This document shows, piece after piece, positions 17,203-26,695 of a stretch of DNA of 34,213 nucleotides (its first letter is position 1; every line of letters begins with the position of its first letter). This DNA is from Anaerobiospirillum sp. (lineage in GTDB: Bacteria; Pseudomonadota; Gammaproteobacteria; Enterobacterales; Succinivibrionaceae). The DNA is taken from assembly GCA_029258325.1 (NCBI GenBank), contig JARHZF010000193.1, forward strand, positions 1 to 34,213, given 5' to 3'. The position numbers and the translations under genes were made by a program. The notes under the pieces were generated by a model that ran no database searches, had not been told where the DNA came from, and worked only from the letters and a program-made list of their open reading frames with translations.

Positions 17203-17574
17203 ATGTTTATAAAAGAAGTTTTAAAATTTATAGAATATCTTAAATTTAATAATATAAGCTTTGATGAAAATACTCCTTTTAGTTTTATTTTAGATAATGA
17301 TTTTTTAATAACACTAGAAAGTAGTATAGGTTCTGATAAGTTTTTAATTATAACTTTGTCCTATAAATTAGACTATTTTAATAAACATTTATTAAAGAAA
17401 GCCTTGTCTTTATCATCGTTAGATAATTTATCTGATATTGATTATACAGTAGGTTACTCTTTAGATACTTTACTTTTAATTACAAGTTTAAATAGTAATT
17501 GTACTTTTTATGACATTGAAAATGCTATTTTAAAATTAAAAGTAATAATATCAAGATTAAAAGAGGATATTTAA
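17203..17574 (+). CDS. Class I T3SS chaperone, likely for SctW (SycN-like)
   Basis: A 123-residue protein with the class I chaperone fold pattern: N-terminal helix, paired strands, the helix KHLLKKALSLSSLDNL, strands (DYTVGYSLDTLLLITSL) and a C-terminal helix (IENAILKLKVIISRLKED). It is clearly related to the chaperone at 9330. Its place right after sctW and before sctX matches SycN, the YopN chaperone of Yersinia. Client assignment is by position. Confidence 0.7.
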   Translation: MFIKEVLKFIEYLKFNNISFDENTPFSFILDNDFLITLESSIGSDKFLIITLSYKLDYFNKHLLKKALSLSSLDNLSDIDYTVGYSLDTLLLITSLNSNCTFYDIENAILKLKVIISRLKEDI

Positions 17575-17575
17575 G

Positions 17576-17935
17576 ATGAAAATTGAAAGATTACAATCTC
17601 AAATTAGTATAGATGGTGTACTACCTCAAGCCTTAGATAAACACCTACCTAAGAGTTATCTAAATTCTACTTCTTTAAAAAGTGAATTAAAAATAGATGG
17701 TCTTTTTAAAAAAGATTGCCTTAAAAATAATATAGAAGATGCTTTCTCTCTTTCTAATATAGATAGAGTTTTAGATCCAACTATTTTTAATAAAAACTTA
17801 AAAAAGATTTATTTCTTATTAAGACAACATTTAGATGATGAAGATATAAATGCTTTTATACAAAAAGATCTTGAAACTTTACTTATAAATAAAGATCTTT
17901 TTGAACAATATAACTCTCTTATTGTAAGTAATTAA
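17576..17935 (+). CDS. sctX: YscX-like early T3SS substrate
   Basis: YscX is a small exported protein that binds the chaperone YscY and the gate protein SctV and is required for early secretion. This 119-residue protein is hydrophilic, with an extended N-terminal half and a C-terminal helical half (VLDPTIFNKNLKKIYFLLRQ, then LFEQYNSLIVSN) like the conserved end of YscX. Sequence similarity alone is modest. The order sctW, chaperone, this gene, TPR-like gene, sctV is exactly that of yopN-sycN-yscX-yscY-yscV and is the stronger evidence. Confidence 0.65.
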   Translation: MKIERLQSQISIDGVLPQALDKHLPKSYLNSTSLKSELKIDGLFKKDCLKNNIEDAFSLSNIDRVLDPTIFNKNLKKIYFLLRQHLDDEDINAFIQKDLETLLINKDLFEQYNSLIVSN

Positions 17936-17937
17936 TT

Positions 17938-18267
17938 ATGCTAGAACTTTCACAAGATGAGTATATAAGTTTTAAAAGACTTATTTATTTTTATTTAAAA
18001 ACAAATATGTTTGATAGCGCCTATAGGGGTGCTAAAGTCTTAAGTAAAATCTATAAAGATGACATATGGAGTCTTGGTGTACAAATTATTTGTGCAGATT
18101 CTATGGGAAATTTTGATGAGGTTATAGATAAAACTCATGATCTTAGTAGATTTGAACAAGATAAAAAAATGTATAAAGCACTACTTTTTTTAAAGATAAG
18201 AGCTTATTTTAAAAAAGGTAGAGAAAGTGAAGCTAAAGAGCTTTTAACATCTTTAGAACTTATGTAG
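17938..18267 (+). CDS. sctY: YscY-like TPR chaperone of SctX
   Basis: A 109-residue all-helical protein with TPR-like spacing: YFYLKTNMFDSAYRGAKVLSKI, then IICADSMGNFDEVIDKTHDL, then LFLKIRAYFKKGRESEAKELL. YscY is a TPR chaperone of about this length, binds YscX and docks on SctV. It lies two bases after the sctX candidate and ten bases before sctV, which matches the Yersinia order. The assignment rests on fold and position together. Confidence 0.68.
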   Translation: MLELSQDEYISFKRLIYFYLKTNMFDSAYRGAKVLSKIYKDDIWSLGVQIICADSMGNFDEVIDKTHDLSRFEQDKKMYKALLFLKIRAYFKKGRESEAKELLTSLELM

Positions 18268-18276
18268 AGATAATGT

Positions 18277-20376
18277 ATGTACTTATTAGATAGTGCAAGA
18301 AGTGGTGCAGCTTTAGTAACTAAAAACGCTGATATTTTGCTTATTATTATGGTAGTTGCAGTTATTACCTTAATGATTGTACCTCTACCTACATTTTTAG
18401 TAGATTTACTAATATCTGCAAACATATCAATGTCATTTGTAATTTTAATGATGACAATGTATGTTCCTAACATATTAGCATTTTCATCTTTTCCAACACT
18501 ATTATTATTTACTACATTATTTAGAGTAGGTTTAAATATAGCTACTACTAGACTTATATTACTACAAGCTGATGCAGGTGAAATTATATTTACCTTTGGT
18601 GACTTTGCTTTAGGTGGTAATTTTGTTGTAGGTGTAGTGGTATTTATTATTATAGCTATAGTGCAATTTTTAGTTATAGCAAAAGGTGCAGAAAGAGTAT
18701 CAGAAGTTGGAGCTCGTTTCTCTTTAGATGCAATGCCAGGTAAACAGATGTCAATTGATGCTGATTTAAGAGCAGGTAGTATAGATGGAGATGAAGCTCA
18801 AAAAAGACGTACTAATGTATCTTTAGAAAGTCAAATGTATGGTGCTATGGATGGTGCTATGAAATTTGTAAAAGGAGATGCTATAGCAGGTCTTCTTATA
18901 GCACTAGTAAATATTGTAGCAGGCACTATAATTGGTGTTACTCAAAATAATATGTCAACATCAAGTGCCCTTGAGTTATATGGTGTTTTAACTATTGGTG
19001 ATGGTTTAGTATCTCAAATACCATCTTTATTAGTTGCAATATCGGCAGGTATTTTAGTTACAAGATCGGGCGAGAGAAGCAATAATGTAGGTGAGCATAT
19101 TGGTACTCAAATTTTTGCTGAACCAAAAACATTATATATATCAGGTATATTAGTTTTTTTATTTGCACAAATACCAGGTTTTCCAAAGATACAGCTTTTT
19201 TTAATAGCAATAATTTTATGTGCTATGGGTTTTTCTTTAAAACATTTAAATAAAACAAAAGAAAAACTAGATCCAAAAGATGCTTTAGCTAAAACTCTAA
19301 GTCCTGCTATATCTAAAAAAAGCAAAAAGAATTTATTTAGCAATATAAATACAAAAGCTGATGATTTTGCACCTGTTGTGCCTTTAATTTTAGATTTAAG
19401 TTCAAATTTAAAAGACAAACTTGATTACACTTTATTAAATGAAGAATTAGGTTCTTTAAGAAATGCTTTATATTTTGATTTAGGCGTTCCTTTTCCTGGT
19501 ATTAATTTAAGAGAAAATCCATCTTTAAATGAAGATGAGTATTTATTAAATTTAGATGAAATTCCAATCTCAAAAGGTAAACTTGAAAATGATTGTGTAC
19601 TTTTTAGAGATGATCCTGACAATATTCGTATCCTTGGCATTGATGTTTTTGAGGGTATGGATTTTATGCCATCAGAAAAAAGCTATTGGGTAAAAAGTAG
19701 TGATAGCATAAAGTTAGATAAATTAAATATTCAATATTATAGTCATGAAAAGGTAATAGCCTTACATTTATCTTTTATTTTAGTAAGACATGCAAGCTCT
19801 TTTATAGGTCTACAAGAAACTAAATTTTTATTAGATAAAATGGAAGTTGATTTTCCTGATCTTGTGCATGAGGCTCAAAGATTATTGCCTATACAAAAGA
19901 TATCTGACTTATTAAAAAGACTTACTCAAGAACAAATATCAATAAGAGATTTAAGAGCTATACTTGAGGGTATTATTCAATGGGCTCCTAAAGAGAAAGA
20001 TCAGGTTATGCTAAGTGAGTATGTAAGAACTTGTCTAAAAAGACAAATATCTTTTAAATATTGTGCTACACAAAATTTATTACAAGCTATTATCTTAGAG
20101 CCTAATGTTGAGGAGATTATAAGAAAGTCTATAAGACAAACATCATCAGGTGCTTTTTTAGCACTTGACCCAAAACAGAGCAAATTATTTTTAAATGAAC
20201 TAAAAAGGGCACTTGGCAAAAGAAAAAATAAAAATATAGTTTTAATTGCATCTATTGATATAAGACGTTATGTCAGAAGATTAATTGAAAATGATTTTTT
20301 TTCTCTTGCTGTTTTAGATTATCAGGAATTAACACCTGAAATTTCTGTGCAGCCTATAGATAGAATAAGATTATAG
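18277..20376 (+). CDS. sctV: T3SS export gate protein SctV (YscV/LcrD/FlhA family)
   Basis: SctV forms the nonameric gate: an N-terminal membrane domain and a large cytoplasmic ring that receives chaperone-substrate complexes. The 699-residue length is normal. Family blocks are strong: VPLPTFLVDLLISANISMS at 35-53, SFPTLLLFTTLFRVGLNIATTRLIL at 71-95, and the cytoplasmic loop RFSLDAMPGKQMSIDADLRAG at 147-167. More hydrophobic segments run to about residue 330, then the soluble domain to the end (PIDRIRL). It lies directly after the YscX/YscY pair whose products dock on it. Confidence 0.97.
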   Translation: MYLLDSARSGAALVTKNADILLIIMVVAVITLMIVPLPTFLVDLLISANISMSFVILMMTMYVPNILAFSSFPTLLLFTTLFRVGLNIATTRLILLQADAGEIIFTFGDFALGGNFVVGVVVFIIIAIVQFLVIAKGAERVSEVGARFSLDAMPGKQMSIDADLRAGSIDGDEAQKRRTNVSLESQMYGAMDGAMKFVKGDAIAGLLIALVNIVAGTIIGVTQNNMSTSSALELYGVLTIGDGLVSQIPSLLVAISAGILVTRSGERSNNVGEHIGTQIFAEPKTLYISGILVFLFAQIPGFPKIQLFLIAIILCAMGFSLKHLNKTKEKLDPKDALAKTLSPAISKKSKKNLFSNINTKADDFAPVVPLILDLSSNLKDKLDYTLLNEELGSLRNALYFDLGVPFPGINLRENPSLNEDEYLLNLDEIPISKGKLENDCVLFRDDPDNIRILGIDVFEGMDFMPSEKSYWVKSSDSIKLDKLNIQYYSHEKVIALHLSFILVRHASSFIGLQETKFLLDKMEVDFPDLVHEAQRLLPIQKISDLLKRLTQEQISIRDLRAILEGIIQWAPKEKDQVMLSEYVRTCLKRQISFKYCATQNLLQAIILEPNVEEIIRKSIRQTSSGAFLALDPKQSKLFLNELKRALGKRKNKNIVLIASIDIRRYVRRLIENDFFSLAVLDYQELTPEISVQPIDRIRL

Positions 20377-20390
20377 AAAAGAGGTTATAT

Positions 20391-20858
20391 ATGTCTTTAG
20401 AAAAAGAAGTAAAAGAAGCTGTAGCTTTACTTGCCAAGGGATACAATTTAGCAGATCTAAGTGGTCTTAGTGAAGATCATATGGAAGCATTATATGCTTT
20501 AGCTTATCAATATTATGAGGCAGATAATTTTCAGGATGCAAAAAACATATTTACATCATTATGTTTATATGATACTAATAATGAAAAGTATTACATGGGT
20601 CTTGCCGCAACTTTACACAGTTTAGGCGAATATAAAAATGCTGCAGATATGTATTCAGTAGCATGTGTCTTAAGTGGATTATTAAATCCAGAACCTATGT
20701 ATTTTGCCGCTATCTGTTTATTAAAGAATAATCAAAGAGAAGATGCTATTACAGCATTAGAATCTATTGACATAATGGGAAGAGAAGGCAATAAACTTGA
20801 TGTAAGTTTTAAGGAAAAAGCTAAAAACTTACTTTCAATCTTAAAAGAGGAAAAATAA
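20391..20858 (+). CDS. sycD: Class II translocator chaperone (SycD/LcrH/IpgC-like)
   Basis: A 155-residue TPR protein: LYALAYQYYEADNFQDAKNIF, then YYMGLAATLHSLGEYKNAADMY, then YFAAICLLKNNQREDAITAL. This three-TPR layout and length are those of SycD/LcrH, which keeps both hydrophobic translocators soluble before export. It immediately precedes the two translocator genes (zero-base gap to the first), the standard arrangement. It has a good ribosome binding site (AAGAGG). Confidence 0.9.
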   Translation: MSLEKEVKEAVALLAKGYNLADLSGLSEDHMEALYALAYQYYEADNFQDAKNIFTSLCLYDTNNEKYYMGLAATLHSLGEYKNAADMYSVACVLSGLLNPEPMYFAAICLLKNNQREDAITALESIDIMGREGNKLDVSFKEKAKNLLSILKEEK

Positions 20859-21851
20859 ATGGATACTGTAAATAAAATAAATACAAGTGCCATATTGCCT
20901 ACATCTAATGATGCTTATGCAAATGTAGATGTAGCAAAACAAGCTGTAGTTCCTACAGCTAATGTTGCACATGCTTTATCTTTATTATCAGAAAAGCCAA
21001 CATTGCAACAACCTAAATCATTATCAATGTCAAATATTGCAAATCTAAGTGATGAAGCTTTGCAATTAATGCTAGGTAATGATGAGAGAAATATCACTGT
21101 AAAAAGTGGCTTATCTGCAATAAAGACTAGAAGTGATGAAAAGCAAGCTATTTTGCATGAACGCTTAGATAATTTAAAAGAGCAAATGAATAAAGCTCAA
21201 AATCAAGGCTTTTTAGCAAGTTTAAGCAAAGCTTTTAAATATATAGCTCTTGCTTTTACAGCAGTAGCATCCCTTGCAACAGCAGCTTTTGGTTTTGTAA
21301 CTGCAAATCCTGCTATTCTTGGTGGTAGTATATTACTTGGTTTTTCTGCTATTGATCAAATAGTATCAGAGGCAACTAATGGAAAAGTAAGTCTTTCTTC
21401 ATTAGTTCAAGAAATAACTAAAGTATTTGGTGATGATAAAAATATTGGTAAGACAATAGGTGAAGTTTTATCAGCCATAATAGGTCTTGCAGCTGCACTA
21501 CTATCTGGAGTTGGCTCTTCAGGTCTTGCAGCAAGTGCAGGTAAACTTGCATCCTTATTAAAGGATTTATCTAATATAGCAAATGTAGTTTCTAGCACCA
21601 CACAAGTTGTAAATGGTGGTGTTAATATAGCCAAATCTGTTAATACTAAGGAAATTATAGATCTTGAATCTGATAATAAATTCCTTGAGGGTCTTTTAAT
21701 GAAGATCAAAGCAACAGATGAACGTGATAGCGAGTATTTAAAGCAAATACTTGAGAAGACATTACAACTAAGTGATAGCATAAAAGGTATTATTGAGTCA
21801 TCAAATAATACATTATCAGCTGTTGTATCTAATAATGTTCTAAAAGCGTAA
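20859..21851 (+). CDS. sctE: T3SS major translocator SctE (YopB/IpaB-like)
   Basis: The large hydrophobic translocator inserts in the host membrane to form the pore. The 330-residue protein has a polar N terminus, a coiled-coil segment (~95-115), a hydrophobic hairpin at ~127-165 (YIALAFTAVASLATAAFGF, then ILGGSILLGFSAI), a second hydrophobic segment at ~200-222 (VLSAIIGLAAALLSGVG), and a helical C-terminal part. This matches the YopB/IpaB layout. It is preceded by the SycD-like chaperone and followed by the second translocator. Confidence 0.85.
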   Translation: MDTVNKINTSAILPTSNDAYANVDVAKQAVVPTANVAHALSLLSEKPTLQQPKSLSMSNIANLSDEALQLMLGNDERNITVKSGLSAIKTRSDEKQAILHERLDNLKEQMNKAQNQGFLASLSKAFKYIALAFTAVASLATAAFGFVTANPAILGGSILLGFSAIDQIVSEATNGKVSLSSLVQEITKVFGDDKNIGKTIGEVLSAIIGLAAALLSGVGSSGLAASAGKLASLLKDLSNIANVVSSTTQVVNGGVNIAKSVNTKEIIDLESDNKFLEGLLMKIKATDERDSEYLKQILEKTLQLSDSIKGIIESSNNTLSAVVSNNVLKA

Positions 21852-21886
21852 AACTACATATATTTTATAAATAAAAAGGTTCAAAA

Positions 21887-22624
21887 ATGTTAAATATAAA
21901 TAAAGACTTAGCTATACAAAACACTCAATATAATGTTGATGGCACAGCTCCATTAAATGCTACAAAGATGGCATCTAATCCTGTTGTGCCACCTGCAAAT
22001 TTCAATAGCGTTGCAAAAGAACTAAATGAAAAGATAGAAATTGCAAAGCCTACTGTAGAACTTTCTCATAAGAAATTAGATAACTTAGCTACTGTATTAC
22101 CTTTATCAGGTGTTGCTATTTTAGCTCTTATAGAACAGTTATTTAGTGAAAGCATTAAGCAAAACAGAGATGAAGCTTATAAAACACAAATGCAACTTGC
22201 AGATAGTATGCAATCACAAGCTGATAAGTTAAAAGAAAAAGCTACACTTGTATTAGTTGGCGGTGTTTTAGGTGGTATGTTTGATATATCAGGTGGCTTA
22301 ATTTCATCAATTGGTATGTCACGTGCCTACACTAAATTTAAAAATGATGATTTATTATTACAAAAACAAAGTAATTTTATAAACTCATTTACTAAAGGTA
22401 CTGACTTTACAGGCAAGATTTCAAAATCACTACCTGAATATTTTGCATCTATGCAAGATGTTGAGATAAAGGAATTTGAAGCTAATGAAAAGCGTATTCA
22501 AGCAAGTGTTGAGCATTTAAAGTCTGTTAATGAGTCACTACAACAAACAGTAGCAAAAGCTATTGAAAATTATGCTGTTATTGCTAGAACTCAAAATGAC
22601 ACTTTAGCAAGAATATTAGGCTAA
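21887..22624 (+). CDS. sctB: T3SS minor translocator SctB (YopD/IpaC/EspB-like)
   Basis: The 245-residue protein has a polar N terminus, a hydrophobic stretch at ~69-86 (TVLPLSGVAILALIEQLF), a glycine-rich hydrophobic segment at ~118-142 (LVLVGGVLGGMFDISGG), and a coiled-coil C terminus. This fits the smaller translocator, which pairs with SctE in the host-membrane pore. Position right after sctE supports this. It has a clear ribosome binding site (AAAAAGG). Confidence 0.8.
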   Translation: MLNINKDLAIQNTQYNVDGTAPLNATKMASNPVVPPANFNSVAKELNEKIEIAKPTVELSHKKLDNLATVLPLSGVAILALIEQLFSESIKQNRDEAYKTQMQLADSMQSQADKLKEKATLVLVGGVLGGMFDISGGLISSIGMSRAYTKFKNDDLLLQKQSNFINSFTKGTDFTGKISKSLPEYFASMQDVEIKEFEANEKRIQASVEHLKSVNESLQQTVAKAIENYAVIARTQNDTLARILG

Positions 22625-22649
22625 TTTAATCTTATAAAAAAGAAGAGAT

Positions 22650-23075
22650 ATGTATATAAAGACAAGAGCATTTGAAGTTTTAGAAAAAATCTATAAAGAG
22701 GGTAATTATACTTTTGCAAATGATAATTACAATTTGCAATATCTATATTTAGACTCTTATTTATTAGAGATAAAAATCTTAGACACAACATTGTTAGTCT
22801 CTTGTTCTTTATATACATTTTCAGAAGATGAAGATGATTTAATTTTGCTTGAGAAACTTTGTTCTCTAACAAAATCGATATATTTAGATCATAAGATCAA
22901 TACTTGTTTAAAAGATAATAAATTTTGTGTAGAAATTAATATTAATTGTGAAGATTTAGATATTGATAAGTGTATTTCTGTCTTTACAAACTATGTAAAT
23001 GATTTGGATTTGTTTAATAATTTTATTGAGCAAAATACTAAAAGTACAGAAAGCTTTATCTATATTGATATTTAA
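22650..23075 (+). CDS. Third class I-like T3SS chaperone
   Basis: A 141-residue acidic protein with the same order of elements as the chaperones at 9330 and 17203: N-terminal helix (FEVLEKIYKEG), strands, a helix with LLEKLCSLTKSIYL, two strands (INTCLKDNKFCVEININ), and a C-terminal helix (DKCISVFTNYVNDLDLFNNFIEQ). Similarity is weaker than between the other two. It follows sctB and precedes sctC, so no client is obvious next to it. The client may be encoded elsewhere. Confidence 0.55.
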   Translation: MYIKTRAFEVLEKIYKEGNYTFANDNYNLQYLYLDSYLLEIKILDTTLLVSCSLYTFSEDEDDLILLEKLCSLTKSIYLDHKINTCLKDNKFCVEININCEDLDIDKCISVFTNYVNDLDLFNNFIEQNTKSTESFIYIDI

Positions 23076-23115
23076 TAAAAAAATCATATCTTTTTTAATC
23101 TAAAAGTGAGATAAA

Positions 23116-24870
23116 ATGTTCTATAAAGTTTTATATATAAACTATAAAAGTATATTTAAAAAAATAGTTATAAGTTCAACTTTTTTATTAAGTATATTTA
23201 CTACTAGTATATATGCAAATGATTTTACTAAAACATATTCACACTTTAGCTCTAATGAAAATATAGTTAATCTTTTAGCTGATTTTGCTAAAAGTCAAAA
23301 TTATAATTATGGGATATCTGATAAGATACAAGGTAATATTTCAGGTAAATTTGATGCAATTGATCCTAATTTATTTTTACAAGGATTAAAAGCAGCCTAT
23401 GGTCTTGATTATTATATTTTAGATAATTACATCTATTTTTATCATGAAAGTGAAAATAATAAGGTTATTTTTAAGCCAACTACACAAAGTGTAAATACAC
23501 TTATACAAAAATTAAATAATGCAAATATTATTTCTAAGAACTTAAAATTAAAAGCAAAATCAAATGTTTTTTTAGAAATAGAAGGACCTTCTATTTATAC
23601 AGATGAAATTGTAAGCACAGCTAAAAGTTTAGATAATAATATAGATGATAAAGTTATTATTAAGATTTTTAAATTAAAGCATGCTAAAGCTGATGATATA
23701 CAAGTAAACTCTATGGATAGAACTATTAATATACCAGGAGTTGCCTCTATATTACAAAAAATGGTAACAGGTAATACTAATAGTTTAAATCAAAATATAA
23801 AGCATAATAATACATCTAAAGTTGAAGGCTTAAGAGGCTCTGGTCTTGCTCTTTCTAAAGACAATACTGAAACTTTAGAAAATGCAGATACACATAAAAT
23901 TGAACACAATATAAATATAATAGCAGATCCAAGAATTAATGCTGTTATTATTCAAGACTATGCCTATCGTATGCCTTATTATGATGCTGTTATCAAAGAA
24001 TTAGATGTAGCTGTACGTCTTGTTGAAATACATGCAGCTATTGTGGATGTTGACTCTAATGAAACAAAAAATTTAGGTATAGACTGGGGTGGCTCATATA
24101 AAACAGGTAATTTTACCTTAGGTGGATCTAATGGTAATTTTTCTGAAATTGTGCCTTTAGTTAGTGAAACTAATGGTGGTATTTTCTCTACTATTTTTAA
24201 TACCTCACACACATCTTTTTTAATGAAAGTAAATCTCCTTGAAAGAGATAAAAAAGCACAAACATTAGGTAAACCATCTGTTTTAACCTTAGATAATGTT
24301 GAAGCAACTCTTGAGGATACAACAACAAATTATATACCTATAAAAGGCTATCAAGATAGTGATCTATTTAAGATTGAATCAGGTACAGTATTACGTGTTA
24401 CACCTCATATTATAGATGGTGATGATGGTCAGACACGTTTTATTCAAATGGTAATATCACTGCAATCTAATCAAGATGCTAAAAATCAAACCTTACTTTA
24501 TAAGGATGGTAATGTAATTGCACCTACAATAAAACAAACTAGAATTAATACACAAGCTTTAGTTAAAGAGGGGCAATCATTATTAATTGGTGGCTATTAT
24601 GTTGAAAGTGATGATAATGCCTCAAGCGGTATTCCAACTTTAAAAGACTCATCTCTTGTAGGTGGTCTTTTTGGTAGTACACAAAAAGGAAAAAATAAAA
24701 GAGAACGTCTATTACTTATAAGTCCTAAAATCTTATCTTTAGATGAGTTTAATGTTCCAAGTGGCATTGATTATCAGAAATTTGAACGTTCTCCTACACA
24801 AAATGATTATAAAATAAGAGAAGTAAAGAAAGAAGAAAGCTCAGGTTGTAGCTCTACTAGACAAAGTTAA
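23116..24870 (+). CDS. sctC: T3SS outer-membrane secretin SctC
   Basis: SctC makes the outer-membrane ring through which the needle passes. The N terminus is a Sec signal peptide (lysines, hydrophobic core, SIYA with cleavage after A34). N0/N1 domains follow (ISGKFDAIDPNLFLQGLKAAYGLDYY), then an N3-type domain near INIIADPRINAVIIQDYAYRM. The secretin core contains VRLVEIHAAIVDVD, LGIDWGG and, near the end, RINTQALVKEGQSLLIGGYY with ERLLLISPKIL. The 584-residue length is normal. The tail ends in a cysteine-containing SSGCSS. No pilotin gene is seen next to it. Confidence 0.96.
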   Translation: MFYKVLYINYKSIFKKIVISSTFLLSIFTTSIYANDFTKTYSHFSSNENIVNLLADFAKSQNYNYGISDKIQGNISGKFDAIDPNLFLQGLKAAYGLDYYILDNYIYFYHESENNKVIFKPTTQSVNTLIQKLNNANIISKNLKLKAKSNVFLEIEGPSIYTDEIVSTAKSLDNNIDDKVIIKIFKLKHAKADDIQVNSMDRTINIPGVASILQKMVTGNTNSLNQNIKHNNTSKVEGLRGSGLALSKDNTETLENADTHKIEHNINIIADPRINAVIIQDYAYRMPYYDAVIKELDVAVRLVEIHAAIVDVDSNETKNLGIDWGGSYKTGNFTLGGSNGNFSEIVPLVSETNGGIFSTIFNTSHTSFLMKVNLLERDKKAQTLGKPSVLTLDNVEATLEDTTTNYIPIKGYQDSDLFKIESGTVLRVTPHIIDGDDGQTRFIQMVISLQSNQDAKNQTLLYKDGNVIAPTIKQTRINTQALVKEGQSLLIGGYYVESDDNASSGIPTLKDSSLVGGLFGSTQKGKNKRERLLLISPKILSLDEFNVPSGIDYQKFERSPTQNDYKIREVKKEESSGCSSTRQS

Positions 24871-24879
24871 GGAAGTTTT

Positions 24880-26244
24880 ATGCAAAATAACAGGCTACAA
24901 TTTAGATTTTTATCTGGTGATAAAATAGGAGCAAAATTTTTCTTAAATCAAGGACGTTATATCCTTGGTAATACTATTAATTGCGATATATTAAGTGATG
25001 ATAATGAAAATGATAGCCATGAAATAGAAATATCTATAAATGCACATTTAGAAGTTTTTATAAGTGCTATAAAAGGTATATGCTATGTAAATGGTGTAGA
25101 AATTAAAAATAATCACAAACTTTTAGATAAGGAAATTGTATCTTTTGCTACATGTTCTTTTATGTATGCAAATAATAATGAAGATTTTGATTTAGTAAAT
25201 TTAAATAATATTACTGCAAAGGACAAAGAAAGTGCTCTTATAAAAAGTGATGATAATACTATATCTAAACAAAAAGTAGAGACTACATCAAGTTTAGATA
25301 ATTTTCATTTATCAAAAAAGCATATTATCTTTCTTTTAATAGGTCTTATTATATTATCTTTATTGCTTATATCTTTATTATTTGGTTCATCCTTATTTAA
25401 AGATAAAAATACTTTAGATAATGATATAGATAATATACAAAAATATATAAGTTCAAATAATGCTTACAAAGATATTGTTGTATCTAAAGTAGATAATGAT
25501 CTCTATTTTAATGGCTTTATTGATACTAATAAATTATTGAAAGAATTTATAGTACAAATGCCAAAATTATCACATTCAAGCATTATTAAAATTAAAACTA
25601 AAGAAGATTATATAAATGCTATAGTTAAATCTTTTGCTTTAAGAGATTTATATTTACGTATCATTTATGATAATGATTTAGATAAATATATATCTTATGG
25701 TTATGTAAAAGATAAAAATATAGAAGCTAGTACCTATTTAGATGTAAAAAAAGATCTAAATATAGATAATCTTATCTTTAAAAACACCTATAAAAATGAA
25801 ATTTTAGATATAGTTAATAGATTAAATAATAAATATCAATTAAATCTAAAATTTAATTATCTAAAAGGTAAGATTTTATATCAAGGTGAGCTTAACTCTG
25901 ATAATTTAGATAAATTTGAAAGCTTTAAAGACGATGTTAAAAAAGAAGTGTTAGCAGATGTTGTCTTTGAAAAAGATAAGGATAGCTTAAATTCATCTAT
26001 TGATTTTTATAAAGATGAAATTAAAGAAGTTTTTGCTGATAATAATTATTTTGATATCTTAGGTTTTAATGCTAAAGATATTACAGGAGTTACTATAGAG
26101 CCATTACGCTTTTTAAGTCTAAAAGATGGTTCACGTCTTTTTGAGGGCAGTTTATTATCAAGTGGCTATATTATAAAAACAATAAGTATTAATAATATTG
26201 TTTTACAAAAGGGAAAAAATGAGGTTGTATATGAACTTAAATGA
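24880..26244 (+). CDS. sctD: T3SS outer inner-membrane ring protein SctD
   Basis: SctD forms the outer of the two inner-membrane rings and links to the secretin. The 454-residue layout is canonical: a cytoplasmic FHA-like domain (~5-95, RFLSGDKIGAKFFLNQGRYILG and HLEVFISAIKGICYVNGVEI), a polar linker, one membrane helix at ~148-169, then periplasmic ring-building domains (~180-450). It begins nine bases after sctC and overlaps the yscE-like gene. Confidence 0.92.
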   Translation: MQNNRLQFRFLSGDKIGAKFFLNQGRYILGNTINCDILSDDNENDSHEIEISINAHLEVFISAIKGICYVNGVEIKNNHKLLDKEIVSFATCSFMYANNNEDFDLVNLNNITAKDKESALIKSDDNTISKQKVETTSSLDNFHLSKKHIIFLLIGLIILSLLLISLLFGSSLFKDKNTLDNDIDNIQKYISSNNAYKDIVVSKVDNDLYFNGFIDTNKLLKEFIVQMPKLSHSSIIKIKTKEDYINAIVKSFALRDLYLRIIYDNDLDKYISYGYVKDKNIEASTYLDVKKDLNIDNLIFKNTYKNEILDIVNRLNNKYQLNLKFNYLKGKILYQGELNSDNLDKFESFKDDVKKEVLADVVFEKDKDSLNSSIDFYKDEIKEVFADNNYFDILGFNAKDITGVTIEPLRFLSLKDGSRLFEGSLLSSGYIIKTISINNIVLQKGKNEVVYELK

Positions 26245-26446
26245 TATAGATACAGATCTACTATTTTCAGATGATATTGATAATCATATATTAAATGAAA
26301 TAAAAGAGAATTTATATGATACTTTATCTATATTAGATAATAAACTTAAATTAGGTTTACCTTTAGGTGAATACGATACACATTTTGCTTATTTTAATGC
26401 TTTAAATGTAGCTTTCTCTTTAGTAAATGACTTATATAAGGAGTAA
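26231..26446 (+). CDS. YscE-like needle co-chaperone
   Basis: YscE and YscG together hold the needle subunit monomeric before export. This 71-residue protein is acidic and helical, with two helices around a short turn (IKENLYDTLSILDNKLKLGL, then EYDTHFAYFNALNVAFSLVNDL), like YscE. I chose ATG 26231 because GAGG at 26221-26224 is well placed. ATG 26219 or a TTG at 26198 would extend it slightly. It overlaps the end of sctD and lies just before sctF, the position of yscE in Yersinia. Size and order carry the call. Confidence 0.65.
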   Translation: MNLNDIDTDLLFSDDIDNHILNEIKENLYDTLSILDNKLKLGLPLGEYDTHFAYFNALNVAFSLVNDLYKE

Positions 26447-26448
26447 AT

Positions 26449-26691
26449 ATGGAAATATCTCAACATGGTCTTAATGCTCTTTTAAAACAAGGTTTAGACT
26501 CTTTATCTCAAAAAGAAACAGAGCTACGAGACAAAATGGATAATTTTGCAAATTTAGATGCTGCAGATCAAAATGCTAACTTAATTGAATTACAATTTTA
26601 TATAGGTCAATATAATGCAACTGTTGAGCTTTTAAGTAGTATAACTAAATCTATATCTGATACAGCTAAATCTATATCACAAAAGGTATAA
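26449..26691 (+). CDS. sctF: T3SS needle subunit SctF
   Basis: An 80-residue helix-turn-helix protein of needle size, with a strong AAGGAG ribosome binding site. The second half (LIELQFYIGQYNATVELLSSI, then SISDTAKSISQKV) resembles the C-terminal helix that lines the needle lumen. The first half is a charged helix. It is flanked by YscE-like and YscG-like genes, the two known needle chaperones. Needle and inner rod proteins are related in sequence, so SctI is the alternative, but the flanking chaperones favour SctF. Confidence 0.8.
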   Translation: MEISQHGLNALLKQGLDSLSQKETELRDKMDNFANLDAADQNANLIELQFYIGQYNATVELLSSITKSISDTAKSISQKV

Positions 26692-26695
26692 ACTT

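Noticed and set aside
22621..22872. Minus-strand 83-codon open frame overlapping the third chaperone gene
   Set aside because: It is antisense to a well-supported gene with a ribosome binding site and shows no recognisable features.
23076..23115. A-run and T-run flanking TCATATC just before sctC, resembling a terminator
   Set aside because: The stem would be only A-T pairs, and the gap is so short that sctC is better explained as part of the same operon.
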